Assembly (NCBI GenBank): GCA_027886185.1
Contig: WOAB01000052.1
Span: forward strand, 62,001 to 126,000
From: Rheum nobile
Lineage: Eukaryota > Streptophyta > Magnoliopsida > Caryophyllales > Polygonaceae
Direction: 5' to 3'
DNA length: 64,000 nt
The position numbers were made by a program, and so were the translations under genes. The notes under the pieces are model-generated. The model ran no database searches. It had not been told where the DNA came from and saw only the letters and a list, made by a program, of their open reading frames with translations. Position 1 is the first letter of the stretch, and each line of letters starts with the position of its first letter. Positions 24,172 through 37,300 of the stretch are shown one piece after another.

Positions 24172-25655
24172 TGATAGGTGTCATTTCATGCACCTTAACT
24201 AGCAATTATTAGCATTATTTAGAGGAGTTTAGGATGAGATTTGTGGCTAAGTCTGTAATCCAGAAATTGTGGAGAGAAGTGAAGAAATCATGGGATTTAT
24301 AGAGGTTTGAAGTGTATTGAAGAGTAGAAGAACAATATGCTGAATTCAAATAGTTCGTTCTCTCTACTCAGATGTCCAAATGAAGTGATTCTAATTCGAG
24401 GAGTTAGATCTTGAAGTCTACTGCAAGTCCTCAAAATATGAGCGCAATCCGAGTTGGGAATCAAAAGTTATGGTGTTTCTACTAAAGTATCGCAGAAGCT
24501 GAAAAAGGCATCGCCGCCCCGCGGTGGAACTCACCGCCCCGCGGTGTAACTTGACGCCCCGCGCCAGAAGCCACCGCGACCCGGCGGTGGATCTCAGAGA
24601 AGGCAACTAGAAGACTTACGCCCCGCGGTGGGCACGTCACGCCTCGCGGCCAGCAGAAGATTTTATTTCCTTTATTGCATTTCGGACTTTCTTATTTCTA
24701 TTATTTTATTTCCTTTGTTATTTCCTTTAGGTTAACTTATTTCCTAAACCTATTTAAGACCTCTTTCTAGGTCTTGAGTGGGCAGTCACGCCCCAGAGGC
24801 AGACACTTTTTACATTACGCAAGTTATTTTTCTATTAGGTTTTCATTCTCGTTTGAATGAAGAACTAACTTCCCTTTATTCTACTAGACGATTGAAGTAA
24901 TACAGTTGATGTGTTTGTGAGATTTCTTTTCCTTGTTCTTATCCTTATAAGTGTTGGTTTGATTCTCTAGGTTATATTGAATATTGATTTCTTGTTGTTC
25001 TTCTTAGCCTGATCAACTAGGTTGAATACTTTTTATCAATTGCTAGGATTGCATATAGGGGTTCCGAGTGCATATCTAGTAGCAAACACAATTGTGCGTA
25101 TAGGGGTTCCGAGCGTACAATTGTGAGTGAGAATCAGTTGCATGCGAGTATTAATACGTCTTTCTATTTGCATGTATCCTATATCCTTGTGTGTATTGCT
25201 ATTGCTTTGTTGGTGGTAAAGTACACCGACAACTGTGAGAATCAAAGGTGCTTTACCATTGGCATAGTAATAAGTCTATTGACAACTGTGAGAATCAATA
25301 GTACTTAAGATCAGGGTGGGAACAACTACAAGGATAGTAAAAGAACTTGGATTAAATAGATTTTTGTGATCAAATTATATCTCTGTATTGTGGATCTCGC
25401 TCTAGTAGGACTACTTTCCCCATTATATTTTCTCAACTCAACCAAACTTGTTTGCTTTGCTTGCTTTGCTTTCTCGTGATAACTAAACCCCCCTTGCTTG
25501 TTACTTGTCATTTACAATTGCATACTGCATCAAATCTTCCTTGTGGGTTCGACCCTTGCTTGCTTACTATACATCTGTTTAGTAGGTCTGTTAGGACTTT
25601 TTACTTTGATAAGGCTAATCAACGATATTTGCATTACGCACTTTTAGCCGCGTCA
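24172..25655 (+). repeat. Athila-type 3' LTR
   Basis: 1484 bp, near-identical to the 5' LTR, with the GC-rich cluster at 24512-24652. Confidence 0.93.
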
Positions 25656-27374
25656 GTAACACCCCCGACTTATGTCGGTAGTGTCACACGCCAGTGACCT
25701 CAGACGTTACTACCCAAAGTCACCCTAGGCTTTAATCGGAACAATTAAGCTTATATAAGTAAATTAAATAACGAAAGATTAATCAGCGGAAGACATTTTA
25801 TAATGAAACTCAACCTTTTATTAAAAGACCTCTCATTAAATGAGAATGACAATTTTACATCAGAGTGAAATTACAGCGGAAGGCTTACATAATAACCCTA
25901 TTACATGACTAGGTTATGGGAACACAGGTTAAAATAATACTTAATAACCTTACAACATTGTCACTTAAATCTTCAACTGCAAGCCTCTTCTTCGATTGGT
26001 TACTTCGAGTCTTCGGGGACCAACCACTGATGTGATGTATAGGACGGATGACACCAGCCAACCATTCAAGGAATAAAACCCGGTTGGTTAGTCTAATGAA
26101 AGACTAGGCAAGGGTACAAACATAATGGTTCAAGTGATCGTAACCGTTTACTATCATTGTCCCTCGAATAATAACCGAAGGGACGATACATAACCCGGAA
26201 CTTTCACAGAATGATTAAAAAAAGACATGCACTGAAAATAAGACTCCAAAGGGATTGAGTCTTATGGGAAATGTATGACAAATGTTTGGGAACGTTAAGT
26301 TTTCACACAACTTTTAAAAACACGACCTTGACAATTTGGGTCAACGACCAACCTCACCGCGTAATGCGAATCTAGATTGGAAAGAGGACTTACTCTAACA
26401 AGAGTCCGGGCGGTTTCCACGTTGTACTCCTCGCCCGAGGGTTTATTAATTATGTACATAACCGCACTTATCTTATTTACTTCCAAAACGCACATTAACG
26501 TTGAAGCTTTTAATTTCACATCTCGCAATGAGACGTTGGGAATAAATCCCTTAAGATTGGGAATTTCCTCCCGAAGATTGGCACCAGCTGTGTGCACCAC
26601 CCCTATATTCGGATAGGGGTAGGTCATGACCAAAACAGTGTTAGGGTACTTACTTCCTAACACCGACGTTATAAAGAAACAACTAATCCTCGTAAGGAAT
26701 TAGCGTTCCTACGAATACTCGTGCTAAACAAACATTTAAGTTCACATTTAAATCCACACCAAAATTCATTACTATAATAACATATAATACTATATATAAC
26801 AGCGTTGTTTCTAGCAATATATACAACCTATTATAAAGTCATATTTTAAACACATCATTTTATTAAATTTGTTCCCAAACTGAAAACAATAACTTTTATC
26901 CCATCTTAATTAACAATCAATTAATTGCTAATTAAAGGAAATATGGAATGATAAGCAAGAGCGAACCGCCACTTGCCTTAATTTAGACGAATTGAAGATT
27001 TCGGGTTCCGGGGTCTAGAAACTGGAATCTGTAAGCGGATTCCTACGACGACGTCGAGACAAAAGACGGAACCCTAAGTTAGATTCGATATAAACGAACG
27101 AGGGTAAATAACGATACGAACGAAAGGAAACAAGGGCCAAAGTCGTGACCGTGGTTGTCCAAGCCACGATCGCGCTTGCTAAGGCAAGCCGTGGTCGCAG
27201 TTTGGACTTTCGTGGTCGCGGAATTCTGGGCAGAGCCGGGATTGCGGTTTTCATCCCCGCCGTCGCGGATCTCCCTTCCGACGACGGCTCCAACTCGACT
27301 TCGAATCTCACCGACGATGAAGACGACGACGAAGACGACGACGATAGCTTCACCTCCTTGCAATGCCACCACTC
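25656..27374 (-). repeat. Gypsy 3' LTR, truncated copy
   Basis: Matches 31106-32818 of the intact LTR closely, including the hairpin block at 26087-26106, and then breaks off at 27374. Bases 25656-25660 are the GTAAC duplication of the Athila insertion. It carries a GAC-rich microsatellite at 27313-27345 that is longer than in the other LTR. Confidence 0.9.
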
Positions 27375-28998
27375 TTCCTTAAGTTGATATCTTAAATAAA
27401 TTTGGTCTTCGTACTCTATATCACCAAAATCGGACTATTTATTCGATCATGATTCCACCTACTACATACTGCCTTCGTTCCTTACCCTCGTTGGAATCGA
27501 TATGATCATCCACACGATTATGATTACCTTAAACCGAGTATCCATTTTAGTCTCCAATATAATCTCGCTTTTATGCCCTATTCATCATAAAGATTTTGAT
27601 GTCCTCCAGCAGAAGAATACAACCTTTTTCTACCAACTTCCGTTCGATGATCAGATCCTCAAAGTACATCCATAAACTCACTTATACTTCCAAACTTAGT
27701 ACCTCCAATTGTCATATCGGCTTACTCTTTTACATATGCACCTCATCTATCTCATTATTTACCTTAATTAAATTTGGCCCTTATGCCATCTTCTTAAATG
27801 ATTCCTTAATTTTCCACAATTAACTGCATCCTATTCCTGTTCACCTCAACATGATTTAATAACCCATCCCACAAGATTATAACATCGTTTTACCCAAACG
27901 TGTCATACGATCACCTTAATAGACGTAGGTCACTTTTTCCTCAAGTCCAGTCGATAACATCCACATACTTATTTTATGCCACACTATTTGATCCACCAAA
28001 ATCATAACAACTCTTACCGGTTGAGTTTGTTATTCACTCATAAGTCCTTAAACAACCACTCGTCCTCACACGACTTATTATCCCAAATCAAGCACCATTT
28101 TGCTTTACTGAGATTTACTATTTACCCAAGACTTAATCACCTTAACACTTCTTGTATCATCATCTCATTATATCATTTCCTTTAAGAATACCTCACAACA
28201 AAACCTCAAATAGGTCCTCCCAAAATAGTACTTATGATTTCGCACGCTTAGCTTTTCCAAAAAGCTTTTAATACTGGTCCCATAATGGACACACTCATTT
28301 ATCAACCTCATCAACATAACTCTTGGGTTCTAAAGTTTACTCAAGATCATATTTAGAGTACGATCATCTTAGAGAAGATGACTCCATACGAAATACCTCT
28401 CTTATACGTTTATTCACTTAAATATATAATTTATAGTACTCACACTTAAGTACTTTGAGCTTTATATTAGCTCACAACTCCATCTAATGCTCCGAGTATG
28501 CACATGAGGAATAACCTCAAACTCCATAGAGCATTACCACACACACCAAGTCCTTATTGCAAGGAATTCTTACAACATTAACCTCTCGACACAATGCTCA
28601 TGAATTCGAGCGAAGGGAAAAAATAATGTCAATGCCTAACCTGACATTATTTCAGGAAAATAGAGGGGTTTTATGAATAGTTTCGACCTCGAAACTCACG
28701 CTAACAAGGTAGGGAACAACCACACGTGTCCCAACCCAACACTGTCCTTTATGAGTCCAAACAGTCTTTATCAACACATGACATGTACTACTTTTGGCAC
28801 TCAAGGATTCTTATATGCAAGAACAAGTTGCAATAGTAACGAATTTAGTAATTTCCGAAACAAGGAAATACTTCTTTATTATTCGAAACATTACATTAAA
28901 ACAACTGACAGAAAGTAGACCAGACAGAATACTAAACTATGGAGACTATCGACACAAGTCATCGCTCCTTATTCTTAAAAAGGCTCAATAAAATACAA
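27375..28998 (-). other. Gypsy internal 3' region, non-coding
   Basis: Pyrimidine-rich on the + strand. It is recognisably similar to 62264-64000, the 3' internal region of the other minus-strand gypsy element (for example around TTTGGCCCTTATGCC and the CATAGAGCATTA block). A perfect 10-bp inverted repeat (AATAATGTCA) lies at 28622-28651. No pol frame is present. Confidence 0.65.
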
Positions 28999-30331
28999 CT
29001 ATTCGTTCAGGGTCTCATTCTCATTGGAGTGACGAATCACAAAGAGTCGTTGCCCCTGACCCGAAGACTCCATAGGGGCCTTGCCTTTATTACGAGCAAT
29101 AGATTGCTCAAGAGCAGACACCTCTGGCTTTGGGTTCTTCCCATTGCCAACATTTGAGGCTTGATAAGACTGCATTGGTCCTTGACCCTTCTGTCTACAG
29201 TATGTTTTCATGTGGCCTTCCTTCCCACAATTGTAACATACCCGCTTCTCCTTTTAGCAAATAAAACTTTTATGCCCAGCTTCACTATAGTTGTGAAATT
29301 GAATCACTCCGCTACTCCAACCTGAGCCTCTGGCGGAGTCAGACTGAGTCGTCTCGGTCTTAGTGCGACCAGACTTCTCAAACTTGGTGGGCAATGTCGG
29401 TCGCTTGAATATACTAACCTGGCGATCCTGTTGCCCACCCCTTCCTTTATTCTGTTTCTCCCGCTTTCGGGCAAATTCTTCCAGTGTGGCCTCTGTTTTG
29501 TAGGCCGCATCCACATATTGCTCTAGCGTAGAACAACCGTGACGCACCATCAGAGGTTTGATTTTTGGATTCATCCATCCATGGAAGTACCAGATATTTT
29601 GTTCTTCACTCGACACTTCTAGTCCAGCATATTGCAACAAATGATTGAACTTAGCTGTAAGTTCAGTCACCTTCAACCCATCGGTCTTAGGATAGAGGAA
29701 CTCCTTATGCTTCTCTTCCCTCATAGCACGGGAAAAGAAACGGTCAGACATCTTTGTTTTGAACATACTCCAGTTCAACCCGGGATGATCAGCTAGACCA
29801 GTGCTCTCCCACCATTCTCTAGCTAGACACATCCTTAAGTTGAAGGGAGGCGATGTGCACTTTCTCAGCCTCAGTGCAATCCACGTTCCTGAACAACCAT
29901 TCCATGTCCGAGAACCAATACACCACTCTGACTGGTTCTCTGGTACCGTCATAAATGTCTGGCCTCATTGAGCTTATGGCCTTCAAGGCTCGACCGTAGT
30001 TCCCTCTGTTCTTGACGGCATCGACTTGAGGTACAGAATCTACTGGCTCCTCAAATTCAGGAATAACCTGAGGAACTAGACCACCTTGTGCCTGTGGTGC
30101 AACTGGCCGAATTATATCGGTGACCGCCTGCATAACAATCCCACGAATGGCCTCTATGGCCGCAACATCGAACACCACCTGAGGGTTAGCCTGAACTTGG
30201 CCAATGCCTGTGGGGTTATTATGAGAGACAGACTCGCTCTCATCCCTTTGATTAGCGGCGTTCCTCAAATTCAGCCTTGGGTTGTTACTCGGCCCAGCTC
30301 CGACACGGATTGTGTTTCTTGTATTCACCAT
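28999..30331 (-). pseudogene. Gypsy gag, broken
   Basis: ATG at 30331 starts a disordered N-terminus (MVNTRNTIRVGAG) and a retrotransposon gag domain (ALKAISSMRPDIYDGTREP, WLFRNVDCTEAEKV). A one-base shift near 29825 moves the frame, which continues with REWWESTG, RFFSRAMREEKHKEFL, and a basic linker. The first zinc knuckle near 29285 has lost two Cys; a stop sits at 29254. The second knuckle, CYNCGKEGHMKTYC (about 29240-29199), is intact. The frame ends at 28999 with no protease. Gag would form the particle; this copy cannot. The promoter would be the LTR at 31106-33349. Confidence 0.85.
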
Positions 30332-31089
30332 CTATTGATGAACCATAACGACAGTTTAGAACTTTTCCGACTTGAACATGACACTTAGTCAATTACGTTA
30401 TGATACGAATTATAAGGGTCCAAACTAATAACTTTATATCAGTCTGACTGACCCTCCACCATTAACCGCAGAAACGATCTTCTTCTCTTTACTTGAGAAT
30501 GGGTACTTTAGGAGAAATGTCAACCTTTAAATGACATTAAACCTAAGGAGAGACACTATCCCTAAGAATGGATCTAAGAAATAAGTAACAACTCAAAGCT
30601 TACAGAAGTTTGAAAACCACTTATTATTAAACCTTATACTTTCAAACTTTCTACTATATACTTTTAAACCTTATATATTTAACTTAATAAAATAATTATT
30701 TATAAAGTTAGTTTCTCAAACTAATGACACTATTATCACAAAAACCCTTACTAAGACCAAAAATCACACTTTTAAAGTTATAATCATAAACTTAAATTTT
30801 AAACGTTTATAATATGATTTTATAAAAGTACTATGAAAATTAATGCTTAACACAAGAGAGTTTAAACATTACTTCTAACACCATTTTGAACCTTATTTTA
30901 TTCAATAATCATTAGGATACTATTACTTTTAAATTTCATAAACCTTAAGCAATTTGAAAATCTTAAATTTAGTACTAACATTAGAACTCTTGAAATTCCA
31001 TTTTAAAAGAACATAGGTTGAAAATAGTTTCGAAATTAATTTTTGAAAATTCTCAAACCTAACAATAGGCCAAGAATTTTAAAACCATT
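30332..31089 (-). other. Gypsy 5' leader
   Basis: AT-rich untranslated leader between the priming site and the gag ATG; no ORF. Confidence 0.7.
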
Positions 31090-31101
31090 GCTCTGATACC
31101 A
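31090..31101 (-). other. Primer binding site, tRNA-iMet type
   Basis: On the minus strand TGGTATCAGAGC follows the LTR end after a 4-base spacer; this matches the 3' end of plant initiator tRNA-Met. Confidence 0.88.
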
Positions 31102-31105
31102 TAAT

Positions 31106-33349
31106 TGTAACACCCCCGACTTATGTCGGTAGTGTCACACGCTAGTGACCTCAGACGTTACTGCCCAAAGTCACCATAGGCTTTAATCGGAATAATTAAG
31201 CTTAAATAAGTAAATTAAATAATGAAAGATTAATCAGCGGAAGACATTTTATAATGAAACTCAACCTTTTATTAAAAGACCTCTCATTAAATGAGAATGA
31301 CAATTTTACATCAGAGTGAAATTACAACGGAAGGCTTACATAATAACCCTATTACATGACTAGGTTATGGGAACACGGGTTAAAATAATACTTAATAACC
31401 TTAAAACACTGTCACTTAAATCTTCAACTGCAAGCCTCTTCTTCGATTGGTTATTTCGAGTCTTCGGGGACCAACCACTGATGTGCCGTATATGACGGAT
31501 GACACCAGCCAACCATGCAAGGAATAAAACCCGGTTGGTTAGTCTAATGAAAGACTAGGCAAGGGTACAAACATAATGGTTCAAGTGATCGTAACCGTTT
31601 ACTATCATTGTCCCTCGAATAATAACCGAAGGGACGATACATAACCCGGAACTTTCACGGAATGATTAGAAAAAGACATGCACTGAAAAGAAGACTCCAA
31701 AGGGATTGAGTCTTATGGGAAACGTATGACAAATGTTTGGGAACGTTAAGTTTTCACACAACTTTTAAAAACACGACCTTGACAATTTGGGTCAACGACC
31801 AACCTCACCGCGTAATGCGAATCCAGATTGGAAAGAGGACTTACTCTAACAAGAGTCCGGGCGGTTTCCACGTTGTACTCCTCGCCCGACGGTTTATTAA
31901 TTATGTACATAACCGCACTTACCTTATTTACTTCCAAAATACACATTAACGTTGAAGCTTTTAATTTCACATCTCGCAATGAGACGTTGGGAATAAATCC
32001 CTTAAGATTGGGAATTTCCTCCCGAAGATTGGCACCAGCTGTGTGCACCACCCCTATATTCGGATAGGGGTAGGTCATGACCAAAACAGTGTTAGGGTAC
32101 TTACTTCCTAACACCGACGTTATAAAGAAACGACTAATCCTCGTAAGGAATTAGCGTTCCTACGAATACTCGTGCTAAACTAGCATTTAAGTTCACATTT
32201 AAATCCACACCAAAATTCATTACAGTAATAACATATAAGACTATATATAACAGCGTTGTTTCTAGCAATATATACAACCTATTATAAAGTCATATTTTAA
32301 ACACATCATTTTATTAAATCTGTTCCCAAACTGAAAACAACAACTTTTATCCCATCTTAATTAACAATCAATTAATTGCTAATTAAAGGAAATATGGAAT
32401 GATAAGCAAGAGCGAACCACCACTTGCCTTAATTTAGACGAATTGAAGATGTCGGGTTCCGGGGTCTGGAAACTGGAATCTGTAAGCGGATTCCTACGAC
32501 GACGTCGAGACAAAATACGGAACCCTAAGTTAGATTCGATATAAACGAACGAGGGTAAATAACTATACGAACGAAAGGAAAGAAGGGCCAAATTCGTGAC
32601 CGTGTTTGTCCAAGCCACGATCGCGCTTGCTAAGGCAAGCTGCGGTCGCGGTTTGGACTACCGTGGTCGCGGAATTCTGGGCAGAGCCGCGGTCGTGGTT
32701 TTCATCTCCGCGGTCGCGGATCTCCCTTCCGATGACGGCTCCAACTCGACTTCGAAGCTCACCGACGACGAAGACGACGACGATAGCTTCACCTCCTTGC
32801 AATGCCACCACTCCAAGCTTCCAAAGGCACTCCGACCACCACCGATAGCTCCAGCGAGACTCCGACGAACTCAAGAACTTCGGCGAAACACAAATCGAGA
32901 GAGAGGAAGAGCTTGAGAAGTTATGGATGATGAATCCGGTGCTGGGAGCCCCCTATTTATAGGGAAATGGGAGCTCAACGCCGAGAAAACCAATCGATCG
33001 ACATCCCCAACGGTGAAACGGCGGCACACGAACCGGCGAAACGCGGAAAGAACGAAGGGGACGAAGAACAGTGTTTCCGCGGTCGCGGAAACACTTCCGC
33101 GGTCGCGGAAACACTTCCGCGGTCGCAGAAATACCGTGAGCGCGTCTTTGCCCTTTGGTCGCAGGTTTCGTTCAAGGGCATGCTAAGTCTTTATTTTTAG
33201 CATCTCTAAAAATATTCTAAGACCCACTAATGCATTAAACGTATATCCAAGCATTCAAAAGATTAATACAAAGATTACAGAGTTTACATAAATTGCCCAT
33301 TATGTCTTTCATACAAAACGACAGTTCGGGACTTTTAGGGGTTATTACA
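31106..33349 (-). repeat. Gypsy 5' LTR, intact
   Basis: 2244 bp from TGTAACACC to TTATTACA. It contains the conserved hairpin block at 31538-31557, a GC-rich segment at 32600-33130 and a 20-bp unit tandemly repeated three times at 33075-33131. Confidence 0.92.
33075..33131. repeat. Tandem 20-bp near-palindrome in the gypsy LTR
   Basis: TTCCGCGGTCGCGGAAACAC repeated at 33075, 33095 and 33115 (the last copy slightly changed). Confidence 0.9.
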
Positions 33350-33844
33350 AACTGTGTGATACTAGCTAAATATATACCCAAAAAGTAGTCCCTTGTAATC
33401 AAGTTTGTCATCAATCAATTATCATCCTGCACATCTTCAACATTTTCATTCTGCAATTAAAAAAACTAAAGATTAGATCTAAGTTTTTGCTAATATTAAT
33501 TAGAAACTTATAGAAATAATTGTTAAATGTTAGAAGATCCTTAATTTTAAATCACAACAAAACATTCATAAGATTTGTATGGCCAAGACAAATAAACTAA
33601 CAATGAAGAAGCATCAAAATATATCAGAAACGATATATTCACAACCAATTAGTCAACTACCTCAAAGCTAATCAATTTACAAAATCCCACATAACTAGAC
33701 TAAATCCAAGCTCGGTTGATTAAAGGAACTAGCTGTCTTCCCCTATTGATCGATCCAATCTAGCATCAGATTCCATACCAACTAAAATCGTAAAACACAG
33801 TACATTCATATAGTCTTAAGTCAATTTAGGCCATTCACATCACT

Positions 33845-36331
33845 TTAAACTAAAAAACCATCAAATGGCACCATTAGTAGAATCAAAGGATTAGAATAAA
33901 GAAAAAGAGAAGTTTGTACATGTGGTGAAGGATGAGTTTCAACATCATTATGCAGATTTGTCTCTCTAGTTACTTGATTTGAAAATTCTAGTGTAGATGT
34001 GAAATCCGGAATGACCAAATTCATATGAGGATTAGTAGCTTTCAATTGAGATAGAATTTGTGATGCTAATGTCGGAATTAATTCTTCAGCCCATTCTGCT
34101 TTCATATTTTGGAAGAAATCCTTGTCAAGTATGTAACCTCTCTTTTTCTCCTTGCCTTTCAAAGTAGATATTTTCAATCCTCACCCTTGCAAAAATGCAT
34201 GCCCACTATGCTCTTTGCTGATCACTTCAGAATATGGGTCTAGGTTGTTGCCTTTTTTCTCCCCTTTCAATTTGCAACTGTATATCATTCATTTTCTCCT
34301 GCATAAAGAAGCAAAATGTATATATAGTTGCTTCCTCAGTGAGATAATTGAAACTAATACATTACACAAAGTCACTTTCTCCCGCATAAAGAAGCAAAAT
34401 GTACATATTAAGTGCTTGAAACATTTAGGAACTTATGATGTTTTCTTTGGTCTTACAACCATTTGTCTTGTACGCACGTGTATGATCTCTTTTCCTAGAT
34501 AGTTTGTAGACCATTGAATCTGATGGAGGCTCTTTATTTGTATTTTTTTGCTCCTAGTAAGAAATAAAATGAATTAGAAAATAAATTTGGTATGAAATTA
34601 TAAATGTTGATTTGAAAATAAATAGATTACAATACCAGCTCGTGGCGTAACCTTGCAATTGAGTGAGGACCCATGGTGTGCACATCTTCGTGCTTTTGTC
34701 GGTTAGTTGCATTAACACGAGTAATTTCCTGTATTTTATTTACATAAGTGCTAGGATGAAGCATACAAGTTTGATTAATTCATGAAATCAAGATGATGAA
34801 TAAAAATACATTGCTCACTGAACTATCCCAATAATCCAAAAGTTCTCTGAATTGATTTTCATGAATTGTGGAAGGACGATTATTCCACATCTCTTCACCA
34901 GTATTAAAATGGTCTACTCAAGAACAAAAGACATGTAAAATTGTTGTACTTTCAAGGCTTGCATACTTTACGTATGGATGAAAGATTCTTTTTTATTCTA
35001 TAGGAAATGTAAAAACCTGAAATTGTTCCATTTCCATTCATACATAACACGACTTGTAGAAAATCATATACAAAATCGAGTGGTAAAAAAATACATGTTC
35101 CCTCTTTCGTAGCTCTGCTGCCTCTTTAGCTTGCAAGTCTTTCTCTTTATTTTCCAAATCCTGAAGCAATTAGATAAGTACACGGTGACTCTTCTCTAAA
35201 CATTCAACTTTGGGTGCAATAACACAAGTTGAAAAAACAGACTGGAATATGAGATTCTTCTCTTCAGAACAACTTTGGTTAGATGCATTAGAAAATTAGT
35301 ATACAACAAATTAAGAAAGTCTGTCAAAAAAGGGAATTGCAAGTTCAGTACATAATGGGGTACTTTCGCGGTCGTCACAAGTTGGTTCAGACCGGTTCTG
35401 TAATGAGCGAGCCCAAATTTAGGGCTCATTTTCTGCCATATGATTTTACTTAGAGGCTTGACATCAAACATGTTAAATTTGGGAGCCAAAATTAGTTCAA
35501 AACTGATGAATAATTCCATTGCATAAATTGGTGTTTTTAGCCATTTGCTAATCTTCCTAGACATGCACTAAAATACATAGACATCAATTCAACTCTTATT
35601 TTATTTTAGTTTAAAAATTGCTAAGATCTGCTTTTCATCATCTTGAATTTCTTCTACCTGAGCTAAATTGGTGTTGTCAGTAATCTAAGTTAAATCTTGT
35701 TTAGCTTTCATTTTGAAACCCAACTTAAATTGAATGGACAAGTTTAAGCACAAACTAGAACACTCTTTATTTAGCAAGTTAATTAGAACCCATTGATAAG
35801 GTATTGCCTAAATACCTAACATAAACTCGACGTGTCTATCATGAACATGTTTAGTTGGCTAATGTCTTACAGTTTTGTGCAAAATATATAGTTGAATGTC
35901 TTACATGTTTGTGCAAAATTAGAAGCCATTAATAAGCTAACTTGTGTGTGAAATTAACAAAATGCATAATGTATGCAAAATATTTCAGTAACCAATGTTT
36001 AACCTTATATAGCCTAATGTCTTACAATTTTAGAAGATACCTTTCCATCGAGTGCCAAAATGGGGACAAGATCCATTTCGTCTTCGTTACCATCTTCCTC
36101 TAGATACGGTTGATAATCTCTATCTTCATTTAACGTGTCTTCTGAATCCATCTCTTCTGAAACTATGTCTTCTTCTTCCACTATTCTATTTGCAGTTGAA
36201 TCAATCTGAGAAAGTATGCTTTTATTTGCCAGAGAACGCAATCCCATTGCTTCCATCCTTGATGCATTCAACTTGAGCCTATTTAGCCTTTGTTTCTCAT
36301 AATCTGTAATGCTTACAACCCTTCAAGACTG
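33845..36331 (-). pseudogene. TNPA-like gene of CACTA 2, multi-exon, decayed
   Basis: Minus-strand pieces match the conserved order of plant CACTA accessory proteins. A first exon (about 36331-36060) reads YEKQRLNRLKLNASRMEAMGLRSLAN, interrupted here for length, followed by an acidic Glu/Asp-rich region ending at a GTATC donor. Then come a FRELLDYWDSS block near 34840-34910, a TRVNATNRQKHEDVHTMG block near 34640-34720, and a PPSDSMVYKLSRKRDHT block near 34490-34550. The last exon is 34177-33845 (FFQNMKAEWAEELIPTLASQ), which ends the gene. Such proteins bind subterminal repeats. Intron borders between 36014 and 34920 are uncertain; the piece at 35196-35564 is not clearly coding. The bases 33350-33844 show no gene. 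Confidence 0.62.
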
Positions 36332-37300
36332 AGGCTTTCCCTTCTTTATTTGTCAACCTAAGAAAGTAAACATAATAGAAAATTAGTATATATTAAAAAA
36401 AAACTTGGTTTCATTCAGAAGTATACATAATTACACATTAATAAAGTAAACATGAAATACTTATGTAAACAAGAAAGTAAACATAGCAGAAAATTAGTAT
36501 ATATAAAATAAAACTTGGAGAATTTAGGATTACAACAAATAATTATAATTAGAAATAGAAAAAAAAATTCATAATTCTTACAGAGCATCAATCTGAAAAA
36601 GAAACCTAAATTACAATTTTGTTTTCCTCTTTTGTCTTGGATAATTTTTCTTGGGTTGGATTTTTGAATTTTTCTCACTTCATCTACTTCTTTAAATGAC
36701 AGAGGATAAGGTTTATTTTATTAAGTACCTTGCTGAAAAATGAATTAAATAAAGAGAAAGACCTGCAAGTGATTTCCAACCGAATTCACTTGCATATTTA
36801 GTTGACCTTGCTGAAAACCTAAATTACATAGTCCTTTTCTTTCCAGTTATTAAGCACCTTGCTGAAAAATGAATTAAATACCAAATGACCACTCCACAAC
36901 ACCACAAGGGAAAAATATATATATATATATAGATCTATGCTCTAGTAAATGAGGCTTTTATAGTGAAACGGGTGAATGATTCTAGTGCGTTGAATGTTGA
37001 TGAGATTGACGGACAAGATTTAATAGAGGGAGGTACACAATAATTTAAATAGAAGACACACACTAGATTACCTAATTTTATGGGATTTGTTTTCCCCAAT
37101 TTACTCCCTCTCTCCAATCTACAGATTCACTTCCCCATTAAATCGTCTTTCCCTTTCTCCTTCCAAAAACCGTTCATCGTCTTCCTTTCCTCCAGGTTTC
37201 CTCTTCCCCCGCTCACCGGTGAAAGCGACAGATCGGAGGGCTGGAAATCAATCATCCCGCTCGCAATAGCCGGCGATTCCCACCGGTTGGCGCCGGAAAT
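36332..37300. other. CACTA 2 interior, no supported gene
   Basis: AT-rich; includes an (AT)n run at 36916-36930 and, from 37080, sequence richer in C and G that leads into the kinase fragment. A block near 36825-36865 resembles 51545-51580 on the other side of the nest. Confidence 0.45.

Larger units (their letters stand above)
19544..25655 (+). mobile_element. Athila-type Ty3/gypsy element with gag only
   Basis: LTRs of about 1.49 kb (19544-21035 and 24172-25655) begin TGATAGGTGTCA and end CGTCA. The duplication GTAAC lies at 19539-19543 and 25656-25660. A tRNA-Asp-type priming site follows the left LTR. Between the LTRs there is one open gag gene and a non-coding 3' region; pol is absent. 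Near-identical LTRs and an open gag suggest a recent insertion of a pol-less form mobilised in trans. Confidence 0.93.
19538..33349 (-). mobile_element. Ty3/gypsy LTR retrotransposon (TGTAACACC family), gag only
   Basis: The duplication AACTG lies at 19533-19537 and 33350-33354. The intact 5' LTR is at 31106-33349 (minus orientation), with a tRNA-iMet-type priming site next to it (31090-31101) and a gag gene on the minus strand. The other LTR starts at 19538 but is split after six bases by the Athila-type element and resumes at 25661. It is also truncated at 27374, where about 0.5 kb of LTR is missing. No protease, reverse transcriptase or integrase is visible, so the copy is non-autonomous or deleted. 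Confidence 0.88.

Noticed and set aside
37087..37300. Possible N-terminal exon of the receptor kinase
   Set aside because: Proline/serine-rich frames on both strands, with no signal peptide or leucine-rich repeat and no clear splice to the kinase piece.
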